Assembly (NCBI GenBank): GCA_041946685.1
Contig: JBHGAV010000032.1
Location: 1-46,000, forward strand
Direction: 5' to 3'
DNA: 46,000 bases
Source: JBHGAV01 sp041946685
Lineage (GTDB): Bacteria; Acidobacteriota; Terriglobia; Bryobacterales; Bryobacteraceae
This document shows positions 1 to 9,521 of the stretch, one piece after another; position 1 is the stretch's first letter; each line of letters starts with the position of its first letter. Below the pieces are notes generated by a model. That model made no database searches, was not told the DNA's origin, and saw only the letters and a program-made list of their open reading frames with translations. Made by a program: the position numbers and the translations under genes.

Positions 1-59
1 GGTAGAGCATCTGCCTTTTAAGCAGAGGGTCGCGGGTTCGAGTCCCGCCCGGCTCACCA
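1..59 (+). tRNA. tRNA-Lys(UUU), 5' end cut off by the window
   Basis: The D-arm remnant GGTAGAGC opens the window. It is followed by an anticodon stem TCTGC/GCAGA enclosing the 7-base loop CTTTTAA, so the anticodon is TTT (Lys, codons AAA/AAG). The T-arm is GCGGG-TTCGAGT-CCCGC, the acceptor 3' strand is CCGGCTC, the discriminator is A56, and CCA is genome-encoded at 57-59. The 5' acceptor strand and the start of the D-arm lie before base 1. Confidence 0.95.
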
Positions 60-205
60 CATTAACCCGTTTATTTTCGTGCAGTTGACGCGGGCTTCCC
101 GGAAGTCACCTTAGTACCGCTTCCGGGCGGGTCATGGTACGGGGCAGGGGCGAAGGGCCATCCCTCGCCAATATGCGCCAAGTTACGCTGACGGCAGGAG
201 ACCAT

Positions 206-835
206 GTGAGAGTTCGAAAATTGCTTTGGATTGCGCTTCTTTCTATCGCAGTACCCGGAATCATGCCCGCCTCGATTATGACCTTCACGCCCAGCCCAGC
301 GGACCTGGGCGACCTGGAGCATGACACAGTGTGGACGTGGCGCATCGACAACCTTAACCTGGGCGGACATGCCATCCAGTCGGCCACGCTCACGATTGCA
401 GGCATCTACAACTACCAGAACGAACCCAACCGGCTCTTTATCCACCTGCTGGACACGGCGGCGAGCGCCGGCACGGCGCACCGCTCTGACCCATCGAACA
501 GCATCTCCGACTACTTCCTCAACCCTTCGCGCAGCTTCGCACCCGCGTACGGGTCGTCAAACATTCTTCTTACCTCGCAGTCCTTCCCGGGCGGCGAGGC
601 AAACAAGATCGATTCCACCTACATATTCACGGCGCAGCAGTTGGCGATTCTTCAATCCTTCATTGCGAACAACGGCAATTTCGCGCTGGGCTTCGACCCG
701 GATTGCCACTACTACAACAGCGGCGTCAGCCTCCAGATCACCACAGTGGACAACCCCGAGCCTGGCACTTACCTTTTGGTGGGAATCTGCCTGCTTGCCG
801 GCATTCCGGTGATCCGGCGCTTCTCGCGGAACTAA
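206..835 (+). CDS. PEP-CTERM sorting-domain protein, exported, function unknown
   Basis: About 209 residues. The N-terminus is a Sec signal peptide (MRVRKLLWIALLSIA..., cleavage near PAS). The C-terminus is a PEP-CTERM signal: a PEPGT motif near residue 184, a hydrophobic helix (LLVGICLLAGIPV) and a basic tail with RR. Such proteins are recognised by an exosortase and delivered to the envelope or exopolysaccharide. The middle (residues 25-180) looks like a beta-rich extracellular domain that I do not recognise. The GTG start at 206 is chosen because GCAGGAG lies 5 bases upstream and the signal peptide begins directly there; the frame is open upstream to ATG 134, but that start would bury the signal peptide. 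No exosortase gene is in the window, so the processing enzyme must be encoded elsewhere. Confidence 0.85.
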   Translation: MRVRKLLWIALLSIAVPGIMPASIMTFTPSPADLGDLEHDTVWTWRIDNLNLGGHAIQSATLTIAGIYNYQNEPNRLFIHLLDTAASAGTAHRSDPSNSISDYFLNPSRSFAPAYGSSNILLTSQSFPGGEANKIDSTYIFTAQQLAILQSFIANNGNFALGFDPDCHYYNSGVSLQITTVDNPEPGTYLLVGICLLAGIPVIRRFSRN

Positions 836-1112
836 GCGACGGGCCGCGTCCTCCCGCCAACAGTGTAGCGCGGGGGGCGAGTTAGCCGCCGAAAGAGGGC
901 GGTAGGCCGGAGCGTCAGTGCAATCTGGAGCGTGGCGTACAGCCGTTTGAACACCGCCGCCACCTCTGCGTCGTAGCACCCCTTGGCAGCAGGCCAGTTA
1001 ACAAGGGTCAGTGGAGTACTACCGACCATTGCCAGCCTTGCCAGTCAAGGAGCGGGAGGTTACACTCGCCGAAAGGACATAACGAGAAGCCTCCCTTAGT
1101 CTTCCCAATGTA

Positions 1113-1142
1113 CCGGAGGGCGCCGCTGGCGGCACCCTCCGG
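1113..1142. repeat. Near-perfect GC-rich inverted repeat (hairpin)
   Basis: The left arm CCGGAGGGCGCCGC pairs with the right arm GCGGCACCCTCCGG with one C/A mismatch around a central TG. No T-run follows on either strand, so it is not a standard intrinsic terminator. It may be a transcription roadblock, an mRNA 3' stabiliser or a dispersed REP-like element. Confidence 0.6.
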
Positions 1143-1200
1143 CCTTCCCCAAGAATCACCCGCGTCCCGACGGCCGGCCGTCGGATACTCCATCGCAGCC

Positions 1201-1209
1201 TGCTATGCT
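1201..1209 (+). promoter_or_regulatory. Extended -10 promoter element for the VOC gene
   Basis: TGCTATGCT fits the extended -10 form TGnTATnnT. Transcription would start near 1216, giving an 18-base leader that carries the TTGGAGGT ribosome binding site before the ATG at 1234. No good -35 is visible, as is usual with extended -10 promoters. Confidence 0.5.
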
Positions 1210-1233
1210 GGGACTCGTGGAATTGGAGGTGAC

Positions 1234-2037
1234 ATGAGGAATCTGTGCTCGAAGCTGGCGCTGGCTTGCGCCCTGACGGCCGGAGCGGCGTGCGCTCAGC
1301 TCGCCCCGCCGAATGAAGCGGGGGTCACGTTCGGCCACCTGCACCTGCGCACGCGCAACACGGCCGAGCACCTGAAGTTCTGGCGCGACCTGCTCGGCGG
1401 CAAGCCGGACATGTTCGGCAAGATGCACCGGATCACGCTGCCAGGCATACAGGTGCTGTTGCAGGAAGGCGACGCCGGGGGTGGAACCGCGGGATCCGTG
1501 ATCAGTCACATCGGATTTCGGGTGCGCGACCTGGCGGGGATGCTGGCGAAGACCAGACAGGCGGGCTTTACGGTAACCAGCGAGAATCCACAGCGAGCGC
1601 TGGCGTTCGTGATGGCGCCGGACGAGATACGGGTCGAGTATCTCGAAGACAAGACGCTGAAGAATGAGGCGGCGGGCGGCCACGTACACCTGGTCGTGGA
1701 GAACGAGACTTCCATACCCGAGCTCGAGGCCTGGTACATGAAGGTGTTCGGAGGCAGGGCGACGATTCGGGGCTCCTATAGGGAGGTCACCACGCCGGGG
1801 ACCGCAGTCTCTTTCGGGGTATCCAAGACGCCGGTGGTGGGTACCAAGGGCCGCACGCTGGACCACATCGGATTCGACATCAAGAACCTGGAAGCCTACT
1901 GCAAGAAGCTGGAGAGCGAGGGTATCAAGCTGGACGTGCCCTACCGCATCGTGCCTAGCCTGAACCTGGCCCTGGCCTTCGTAACCGATCCGCGGGGCAC
2001 TTACATCGAACTAAACGAGCCGGTCGAGCCGAAGTAA
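1234..2037 (+). CDS. Exported protein with two VOC (glyoxalase/bleomycin-resistance fold) domains
   Basis: 267 residues. The ATG at 1234 follows TTGGAGGTGAC and begins a Sec signal peptide (residues 1-22, AxA-type site at CAQL), so the upstream in-frame extension to 1108 is rejected. Two vicinal-oxygen-chelate domains follow, about residues 30-145 and 150-267. Each begins with a beta strand bearing His (GHLHLRTRN, GHVHLVVEN) and carries a later IGF segment (SHIGFRVRD, DHIGFDIKN), and the second ends in YIELNEP. The paired His/Glu pattern fits the metal-binding VOC fold. The reaction cannot be told from sequence: VOC proteins include lactoylglutathione lyases, dioxygenases and resistance proteins. 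Export is unusual for a lyase and suggests an extracytoplasmic substrate. The gene ends one base before the convergent typA stop codon. Confidence 0.8.
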   Translation: MRNLCSKLALACALTAGAACAQLAPPNEAGVTFGHLHLRTRNTAEHLKFWRDLLGGKPDMFGKMHRITLPGIQVLLQEGDAGGGTAGSVISHIGFRVRDLAGMLAKTRQAGFTVTSENPQRALAFVMAPDEIRVEYLEDKTLKNEAAGGHVHLVVENETSIPELEAWYMKVFGGRATIRGSYREVTTPGTAVSFGVSKTPVVGTKGRTLDHIGFDIKNLEAYCKKLESEGIKLDVPYRIVPSLNLALAFVTDPRGTYIELNEPVEPK

Positions 2038-2038
2038 T

Positions 2039-3859
<1,821 letters not shown>

Positions 3860-3917
3860 CTTTCCATGTTGGCACGCCAGAGAGATGCAGCGCGGCAGTG
3901 TAGTAAAGTAAAGCGCT

Positions 3918-5393
3918 ATGCCCGAGTACGTCGCCGCGATAGACCAGGGGACGACCAGCACGCGCTTCATCGTCTTCGACCGGGACGGCCACGCCATCGC
4001 AAGCGCTCAGCGGGAGCACGAGCAGATCTATCCCCGTCCAGGCTGGGTGGAACATTACGCGGAGGACATCTGGCTCCGCACGCGGGAAGTCATCGCCGAT
4101 GTGGCCGTGAACCCGGCGGACATCGTGGGCGTTGGGGTTACGAACCAGCGCGAAACCACGGTTGTGTGGGACCGCAAGACCGGTGCGCCCATCGCAAACG
4201 CCATCGTGTGGCAGGATACGCGCGTCGGTGAAGACGTGGCACGGCTCGTGGAGGTCCACGGCCAGGAGTACTTCCGCAAGAAGACGGGGCTTCCGCTGGC
4301 CACCTATTTCAGCGCGTTGAAGGTGCGCTGGCTGCTGGAGAACGTCCCCGGAGCGCGGCGCAGGGCGGAGTCGGGTGAGCTGCTGTTCGGGAACATCGAC
4401 TCCTTCCTGGTGTGGAAGCTCACCGGAGGACTCCATGTCACCGACGTGACCAACGCGAGCCGGACACAGCTCATGAACATCGAGACGCTCGAGTGGGACG
4501 CTGAGCTGCTCGATCTGTTCGGCATCCCCGCCGCGATGCTGCCGCGGATCGCCTCCAGCAGCGAGGTCTACGGTAAGGCCGTGGAACCGGCGCTCACGGG
4601 TGTGCCGGTGGCCGGCATCCTGGGAGACCAGCAGGCGGCGCTGGTGGGCCAGACGTGCTTCGACGCCGGACAAGCGAAGAACACTTACGGCACCGGCAGT
4701 TTTCTGCTCCTCAACACCGGCGAGAAGGCCGTCCAAAGCCGGCACGGGTTGCTGACCACGGTGGCGTTCCAACTGGGCGGCCAGAAGGCGCGCTACGCCC
4801 TGGAGGGAAGCATCGCCATTACCGGGGCGCTGGTGCAGTGGCTGCGCGACAACCTGGGCCTGATCCGCAGCAGCGCCGAGGTCGAGATGCTGGCGAGAAC
4901 GGTCGAGGATAACGGCGGCGTCTACTTTGTCCCGGCGTTCTCGGGCTTGTACGCCCCCTACTGGCGGGAGGACGCGCGGGGCGTGGTCGCGGGGCTGACG
5001 CGCTACGCCGGAAAGGGGCACCTGGCGAGGGCAGCGCTGGAAGCCACGGCATATCAGACCCGGGACGTGGTGGAGGCGATGGAGCAGGACTCGGGCGTGG
5101 CGCTGGATGTGCTGCGCGTGGACGGCGGCATGATCGTTAACGAACTGCTGATGCAGTTCCAGGCCGATATGCTGGGGCGTCCCGTGGTGCGGCCGAGTAT
5201 CGCGGAAACAACAGCGCTGGGAGCGGCCTACGCCGCGGGACTGGCAACCGGTTTCTACTCGGGGCTGGACGACCTCCGCTCGCACTGGTCCGCCAGCAGG
5301 ACCTGGGAGCCTGCGATGGAGGCTGAGAGGCGCGAAGAGTTGTATCGCAGTTGGAAGAAGGCCGTGGAGCGTTCTTTTGACTGGATCGATTGA
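3918..5393 (+). CDS. glpK: Glycerol kinase
   Basis: 491 residues, FGGY carbohydrate kinase family. It phosphorylates glycerol to sn-glycerol 3-phosphate with ATP in the cytoplasm. The ATP phosphate loop DQGTTSTR is at residues 9-16. TNQRETT and VWQDTR contribute to the glycerol site, GDQQAAL carries the catalytic Asp region, and the second FGGY signature is seen at YFVPAFSGLYAPYW. The next gene is the glycerol channel GlpF, so the two form a glycerol uptake unit in which phosphorylation traps the substrate. No Shine-Dalgarno sequence precedes the ATG; a TAAAGT element lies 8 bases upstream, so a leaderless transcript is possible. No glycerol-3-phosphate dehydrogenase or GlpR regulator is in the window. 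Confidence 0.97.
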   Translation: MPEYVAAIDQGTTSTRFIVFDRDGHAIASAQREHEQIYPRPGWVEHYAEDIWLRTREVIADVAVNPADIVGVGVTNQRETTVVWDRKTGAPIANAIVWQDTRVGEDVARLVEVHGQEYFRKKTGLPLATYFSALKVRWLLENVPGARRRAESGELLFGNIDSFLVWKLTGGLHVTDVTNASRTQLMNIETLEWDAELLDLFGIPAAMLPRIASSSEVYGKAVEPALTGVPVAGILGDQQAALVGQTCFDAGQAKNTYGTGSFLLLNTGEKAVQSRHGLLTTVAFQLGGQKARYALEGSIAITGALVQWLRDNLGLIRSSAEVEMLARTVEDNGGVYFVPAFSGLYAPYWREDARGVVAGLTRYAGKGHLARAALEATAYQTRDVVEAMEQDSGVALDVLRVDGGMIVNELLMQFQADMLGRPVVRPSIAETTALGAAYAAGLATGFYSGLDDLRSHWSASRTWEPAMEAERREELYRSWKKAVERSFDWID

Positions 5394-5402
5394 GAGGTCG
5401 TG

Positions 5403-6134
5403 ATGGCACTTACTCCGCTCTTGGGCGAGTTCATGGGAACGATGGTGCTGGTTCTTCTTGGCGATGGAGTGGTGGCCAATGTCTGCCTGAAGCGCTCGAA
5501 GGCGGAGGGCGCAGGATGGATGGTCGTCGCCAGCGGTTGGGCTTTCGGAGTCATGGCGGGGGTGTTCACGGCCATGTTGTTCGGAAGCGCGGAGGCCCAC
5601 CTCAACCCGGCGGTGACGCTGGCGGTGGCGATTCAAACGGGCGACTACAGAATGGTCGTTCCGTACTGGGCGGCGCAACTGGCGGGAGCCTTCGCCGGAG
5701 CCGTGCTGGTGTGGCTGTCCTTTCTTCTCCACTGGCAGGAGACGCAGGATCCGGCAGTCAAGCTGGGATGCTTCTGCACCATACCGGCCATACGTAACAA
5801 GCGCGCCAACCTGATGAGCGAGGTCATTGCCTCGTTCGTGCTGGTGCTGGTGGTGGCGGCAATCTTCTCGAAGATTGCGACCAACGGTCAGCCCGCGCCG
5901 GGCCTCGGGCCGTACCTTGTGGCGAGCTTGGTGTGGGGAATCGGGCTCTCGCTTGGCGGAACGACCGGCTATGCGATAAACCCGGCGCGCGACCTAGGCC
6001 CCCGGCTGGCCCACGCCGTCCTGCCCATCCACGGAAAGGGCGGCTCGGACTGGGGGTATGCGGCTATCCCCATCGTGGGTCCGCTTGCCGGAGGGGCGCT
6101 TGCGGGATTGCTGGTGCTGCTGGTCGCTGTGTGA
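5403..6134 (+). CDS. glpF: Aquaglyceroporin / glycerol uptake facilitator (MIP family)
   Basis: 243 residues with six predicted transmembrane segments and the two half-helix NPA motifs of the MIP family: HLNPAVTLAV near residue 64 and INPARDLGPR near residue 195. The Asp after the second NPAR is the glyceroporin signature that separates glycerol channels from water-only aquaporins. It would let glycerol diffuse through the inner membrane for GlpK. The ATG at 5403 is preferred over the GTG at 5400 because GAGAGG ends 5 bases before it. It starts ten bases after the glpK stop, so the two genes are one operon. Confidence 0.93.
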   Translation: MALTPLLGEFMGTMVLVLLGDGVVANVCLKRSKAEGAGWMVVASGWAFGVMAGVFTAMLFGSAEAHLNPAVTLAVAIQTGDYRMVVPYWAAQLAGAFAGAVLVWLSFLLHWQETQDPAVKLGCFCTIPAIRNKRANLMSEVIASFVLVLVVAAIFSKIATNGQPAPGLGPYLVASLVWGIGLSLGGTTGYAINPARDLGPRLAHAVLPIHGKGGSDWGYAAIPIVGPLAGGALAGLLVLLVAV

Positions 6135-6143
6135 CTTTGGTCA

Positions 6144-6172
6144 TCGACCGGACACGAATGTCTTGTTAGTCT
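6144..6172 (+). promoter_or_regulatory. Candidate sigma-70 promoter for the DUF438/hemerythrin gene
   Basis: TCGACC (6144-6149), a 17-base spacer and TAGTCT (6167-6172). The predicted start near 6179 would leave a leader of only a few bases before the ATG at 6182, in keeping with the absence of a Shine-Dalgarno sequence. Confidence 0.4.
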
Positions 6173-6181
6173 GGGCTCAGA

Positions 6182-7360
6182 ATGAGCGAACTAATTGACA
6201 ACAGAGCGCATCGTGTCCGGACACTGAAAGGGATCATCAAGCACCTGCACGCCGGGGAGTCTCCCGACGCCGTCAAGGAGCAACTGAAGGCGCTGGTCAA
6301 GGAGACCGACTACTCCGAGGTCGTGACCATGGAGCAGGAGTTGATGGCCGAAGGGATGCCGGTCGAAGAGGTGAAGTCCATGTGCGACCTGCACTCCCAG
6401 GTGACGCGGGAGGTTCTGGTGCAGCTTCCCGCCGCGCCGATTCCGCCTGGCCATCCGGCCGACACCTTCCGCCGCGAGAACGAAGCCCTGCGTGGAGTTC
6501 TCGCCAGAATGCGAGGGGCGCTGTCCGCATCGTCGGAGATGGAGTGGCGGCAGGCGTACAACGAACTGATGGACATCGAGAAGCACTACCAGCGCAAGGA
6601 GCACGCTTTCTTTCCGAAGCTGGAACTGCACGGAATCACGGGGCCGTCCAAGGTGATGTGGGCCAAGGACGACGAGGTGCGGGCGCTGCTGAAGAGCGCC
6701 GGCGCCGCTGCTACCACCCCCTGGAACGATGCCTTCAGAAAGCTGGCCGAAAAAGCGGTCCTGGCGGTCGAGGAGATGATGTACAAGGAGGACAACATCC
6801 TCCTCAGGATGTGCATGGACGCGTTCACGGAGGAGGACTGGGCGGAGATCTGGCTATCGTCGCCGCGCTACGGCTGGTGCCTGGTGGAGCCGCGGGACGG
6901 TTACCGGCCCCCCGACTCCGTGGTCAAGGAGGGCCTCAGACTCCCGACGATGGAGGGCATCCAGCTTCCGACGGGGAACCTCAACCTGGCGCAGCTAACC
7001 AGCATCTTCTCGACGCTGCCCGTGGACATCACCTTCGTGGACGCCGAGGACCGCGTGGCGTTCTTCTCGGAGGGCCCCGACCGGGTCTTCGCGCGCAGCC
7101 GGGCCATCATCGGGCGCAAGGTACAGCACTGCCATCCGCCGCGGAGCGTCGAGGTGGTGGAGCGAATCCTCTCGGACTTCCGGGAAGGCCGGCAAAGCGT
7201 AGCCGAGTTCTGGATCAACTTCCAGGGGCGTTTCGTCCACATCCGTTACTTCGCGCTGCGAGATGAGGCCAACCAGTACCTGGGCACGCTGGAGGTCACG
7301 CAGGACGCAACCGGACTCCGCGCCCTTGAGGGCGAACGCCGGCTTCTGGAGTACAACTAG
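6182..7360 (+). CDS. DUF438 / hemerythrin-like / PAS three-domain protein
   Basis: 392 residues. DUF438 occupies about 10-85. A hemerythrin (HHE) four-helix domain lies at about 95-225, with helix motifs HPADTF...EN, EKHYQRKEHAFFP and MYKEDNILL. A PAS domain (about 260-390) contains the family segment VQHCHPPRSV. Proteins of this type are thought to sense oxygen, nitric oxide or redox state through a diiron or heme site; no output domain is attached. In helix 3 the family motif that I recall as W-x-x-H-D-E-(I/V)-R reads WAKDDEVR, so one expected iron-ligand His is Asp. It follows glpF by 47 bases with its own possible promoter and no ribosome binding site. Confidence 0.88.
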   Translation: MSELIDNRAHRVRTLKGIIKHLHAGESPDAVKEQLKALVKETDYSEVVTMEQELMAEGMPVEEVKSMCDLHSQVTREVLVQLPAAPIPPGHPADTFRRENEALRGVLARMRGALSASSEMEWRQAYNELMDIEKHYQRKEHAFFPKLELHGITGPSKVMWAKDDEVRALLKSAGAAATTPWNDAFRKLAEKAVLAVEEMMYKEDNILLRMCMDAFTEEDWAEIWLSSPRYGWCLVEPRDGYRPPDSVVKEGLRLPTMEGIQLPTGNLNLAQLTSIFSTLPVDITFVDAEDRVAFFSEGPDRVFARSRAIIGRKVQHCHPPRSVEVVERILSDFREGRQSVAEFWINFQGRFVHIRYFALRDEANQYLGTLEVTQDATGLRALEGERRLLEYN

Positions 7361-7411
7361 ACCGCGCGCCGCCGTGCTACCATGCCTGCTTCCAGACTGG
7401 AGGCAGGCACG

Positions 7412-8182
7412 ATGCGCACGAAATACGCTCTCAATCTCGATCTAACGGGGCGGGCGGCCCTGGTCACGGGGGGAAGCCGGGGAATCGGCAGGGCGACCTG
7501 CCTGGCGCTGGCCGCGCACGGGGCGAGGGTGGCCGTTCACTTCCGCGCCGAGTCCGCGAGAGCGGACGAGGTCGTCGATGAAATTCACGCGCAGGGAGGG
7601 GAAGCAGTTGCCTTGCAGGCCGACCTCCGCGACGCGGCCGCCGCGCCCGGGCTGGCTGCCGCAGCGGCGGGCGCCCTTGGCCCAATCGACATCCTCGTCA
7701 ACAATGCCGGGGAAATGGTATCGGGCTCGGTCGAAGAGTTGACCGATCGGACATGGGAGGACTCGCTCTCGCTGAACCTTTCCGCTGCGTTCCGTATGGC
7801 ACGGGCGTGCATTCCGGCGATGAAAGCCCGGAATTGGGGTCGCATCATCGGCCTGTCTACGCAAGCGGTCTACACGGGATCCAGGAACTACTCCGCCTAT
7901 GCGGCTGCCAAAGCGGGCCTGCGTGGGTTGACGTTTTCGCTCGTGAAGGAGGTGGGCGAGAATGGAATCACGGTGAACTTGGTGGCGCCGGGCAGGATCG
8001 CCACCGACCTGATCATGAGAAGCTCGGCGGGCAGGATGCCGGAATGGATGGCGCAGACGCCGGTGCGCCGGCTCGGACAGCCCGAGGAGGTGGCCGCCGC
8101 AATCGTCTTCCTCGCCTCCGAGGCGGCTTCCTACATCACCGGAGCGACATTGCATGTGAATGGCGGCCTGGTGATGGATTGA
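7412..8182 (+). CDS. SDR-family NAD(P)-dependent oxidoreductase (FabG-like)
   Basis: 256 residues, classical short-chain dehydrogenase. It has the cofactor loop TGGSRGIG near residue 20, the NNAG motif (VNNAGEM) and the catalytic Ser followed by the Tyr-x3-Lys motif in YAAAK. The C-terminus has the usual SYITGATLHVNGG ending. The ATG at 7412 is preceded by GGAGG at 8 bases; an in-frame ATG at 7382 has no such site. Substrate is not predictable from sequence, but two Gfo/Idh/MocA oxidoreductases follow on the same strand, so oxidation of a sugar, sugar acid or cyclitol is more likely than fatty acid synthesis. Confidence 0.9.
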   Translation: MRTKYALNLDLTGRAALVTGGSRGIGRATCLALAAHGARVAVHFRAESARADEVVDEIHAQGGEAVALQADLRDAAAAPGLAAAAAGALGPIDILVNNAGEMVSGSVEELTDRTWEDSLSLNLSAAFRMARACIPAMKARNWGRIIGLSTQAVYTGSRNYSAYAAAKAGLRGLTFSLVKEVGENGITVNLVAPGRIATDLIMRSSAGRMPEWMAQTPVRRLGQPEEVAAAIVFLASEAASYITGATLHVNGGLVMD

Positions 8183-8224
8183 CGCGGAAAGCGCGCGGCC
8201 CCTGCCGGGAGATTGACAGAACCA

Positions 8225-9520
8225 ATGAACGACGTCAGACTCGTGATCGTGGATCCGGGGCACTTCCACTCGGCCCTCATCCAGAAGGACACGTACCCGC
8301 AAGTCGCGCCGCAAGTGTCGGTATATTCGCCGCTCGGACCTGAACTGGCCGACTATCTTAGCCGGGTACACCTCTTCAATACGAGGAAGGACAACCCCAC
8401 CAGGTGGGAACTCAACATCCACACGGGAGAGGGCTTCTTCGAGAGGATGCTGGCCGAGAGGGCCGGAAACGTGGCCGTCTTTGCGGGGCGGAACCGGGAG
8501 AAGATCGCGCGCATCGTCCGGTCGCTGGAGGCGGGCTACCACGTGCTGGCCGACAAGCCATGGATCATCGCCTCCGCGGATCTGCCCAGGCTGGCAACGG
8601 CGCTGGATCTGGCCGGGAAGAAAGGGCTCGTGGGCTACGATATTATGACCGAGCGCTACGAGATCACTTCCATCCTCCAGAAGGAGCTGGTGAACGAGCC
8701 CGCCGTCTTCGGCCGACTGGTTCAGGGTTCGGAAGAGGAGCCCGCCGTCTCCGCGATGAGCATTCATCACCTGATGAAGCAGGTATCGGGCGTGCCGCTT
8801 CGGCGGCCTTCGTGGTTCTTCAACATCGACGAAAACGGCGAAGGCATTGCGGACGTGGGAACGCACGTGATTGATTTGATCCAATGGACCGCCTTCCCGG
8901 GCGTGCAGATGGACTACCGCGCGGACGTCAGGATGCTGGACGCGAGGCGCTGGCCCACCCGGATCAGCAAGACGCAGTTTAGCCATGTCACCGGCGAAGC
9001 GGACTTCCCGGCGTACCTTGCGCCTTGGGTGAGGGACGGACAGCTCGACTATTTCTGCAACAATTCGGCCCGCTACGCCGTGAGGGGGGCGCACGTCGCG
9101 GTTGAGGTCCTGTGGAACTGGGAAGCGCCAGCGGGATTCGGTGACATCTACCAAGCCACCTTCCGCGGGACCAAAGCGGACATCGAGATTCGCCAGGGCA
9201 GGGAAGAGAACTATCTCCCCGAGCTCTATGTCAGGCCTCATGGGGACGAGGTTCTTGGCGCTCTGAGAGGAAAGATTGACGCAATGCAGAAGGATTGGCC
9301 GGGTGTGGAGATGCGCGTCGAAAGCAGCCGGGCACACATCCTGATCCCCGCGAAATATCGCGTGGGCCACGAGGCGCATTTCGCGCAGGTGATGCGCGCG
9401 TTCCTCGGATACCTGAAGGATCCGAACTCGCTCCCGGCGTGGGAGAGGAGTAATATGTTACTGAAATACTACATCTGCACGACGGCCGTGGATCTCAGCC
9501 GCGGCGGTGGGAGGAACTGA
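8225..9520 (+). CDS. Gfo/Idh/MocA-family oxidoreductase with large C-terminal domain
   Basis: 431 residues, probably cytoplasmic, since no signal peptide is seen. The N-terminal Rossmann domain is atypical, starting LVIVDPGHFH rather than with GxGxxG. The EKP signature of the family appears as DKP (HVLADKPW). The middle and C-terminus (SIHHLMKQ, GEGIADVGTHVIDLIQW) resemble the putative oxidoreductase C-terminal family often seen in Acidobacteria and Planctomycetes. The ATG at 8225 is used; the upstream TTG at 8213 abuts the GGGAGA and would be poorly spaced. The gene ends one base before the next oxidoreductase and is in the same operon. Confidence 0.85.
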   Translation: MNDVRLVIVDPGHFHSALIQKDTYPQVAPQVSVYSPLGPELADYLSRVHLFNTRKDNPTRWELNIHTGEGFFERMLAERAGNVAVFAGRNREKIARIVRSLEAGYHVLADKPWIIASADLPRLATALDLAGKKGLVGYDIMTERYEITSILQKELVNEPAVFGRLVQGSEEEPAVSAMSIHHLMKQVSGVPLRRPSWFFNIDENGEGIADVGTHVIDLIQWTAFPGVQMDYRADVRMLDARRWPTRISKTQFSHVTGEADFPAYLAPWVRDGQLDYFCNNSARYAVRGAHVAVEVLWNWEAPAGFGDIYQATFRGTKADIEIRQGREENYLPELYVRPHGDEVLGALRGKIDAMQKDWPGVEMRVESSRAHILIPAKYRVGHEAHFAQVMRAFLGYLKDPNSLPAWERSNMLLKYYICTTAVDLSRGGGRN

Positions 9521-9521
9521 T

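Larger units (their letters stand above)
836..1233. other. Intergenic region of 398 bases without a convincing gene
   Basis: The open frames here are short, have no ribosome binding site and show no recognisable product. The region holds a strong GC-rich hairpin at 1113-1142 and, at its right end, an extended -10 element and the Shine-Dalgarno sequence of the following VOC gene. I see no RNA gene that I can name. Confidence 0.6.

Noticed and set aside
3860..3997. N-terminal extension of TypA to ATG 3997
   Set aside because: It would place the start inside glpK and add 46 residues that no TypA family member has to my knowledge.
7382..7411. Upstream ATG of the SDR gene
   Set aside because: The GGAGG site lies between it and the ATG at 7412, and the cofactor loop is at the right distance from 7412.
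7442..9379. 645-codon minus-strand frame opposite the SDR and first Gfo/Idh/MocA genes
   Set aside because: Same reason: antisense shadow of well-supported genes, low-information composition.
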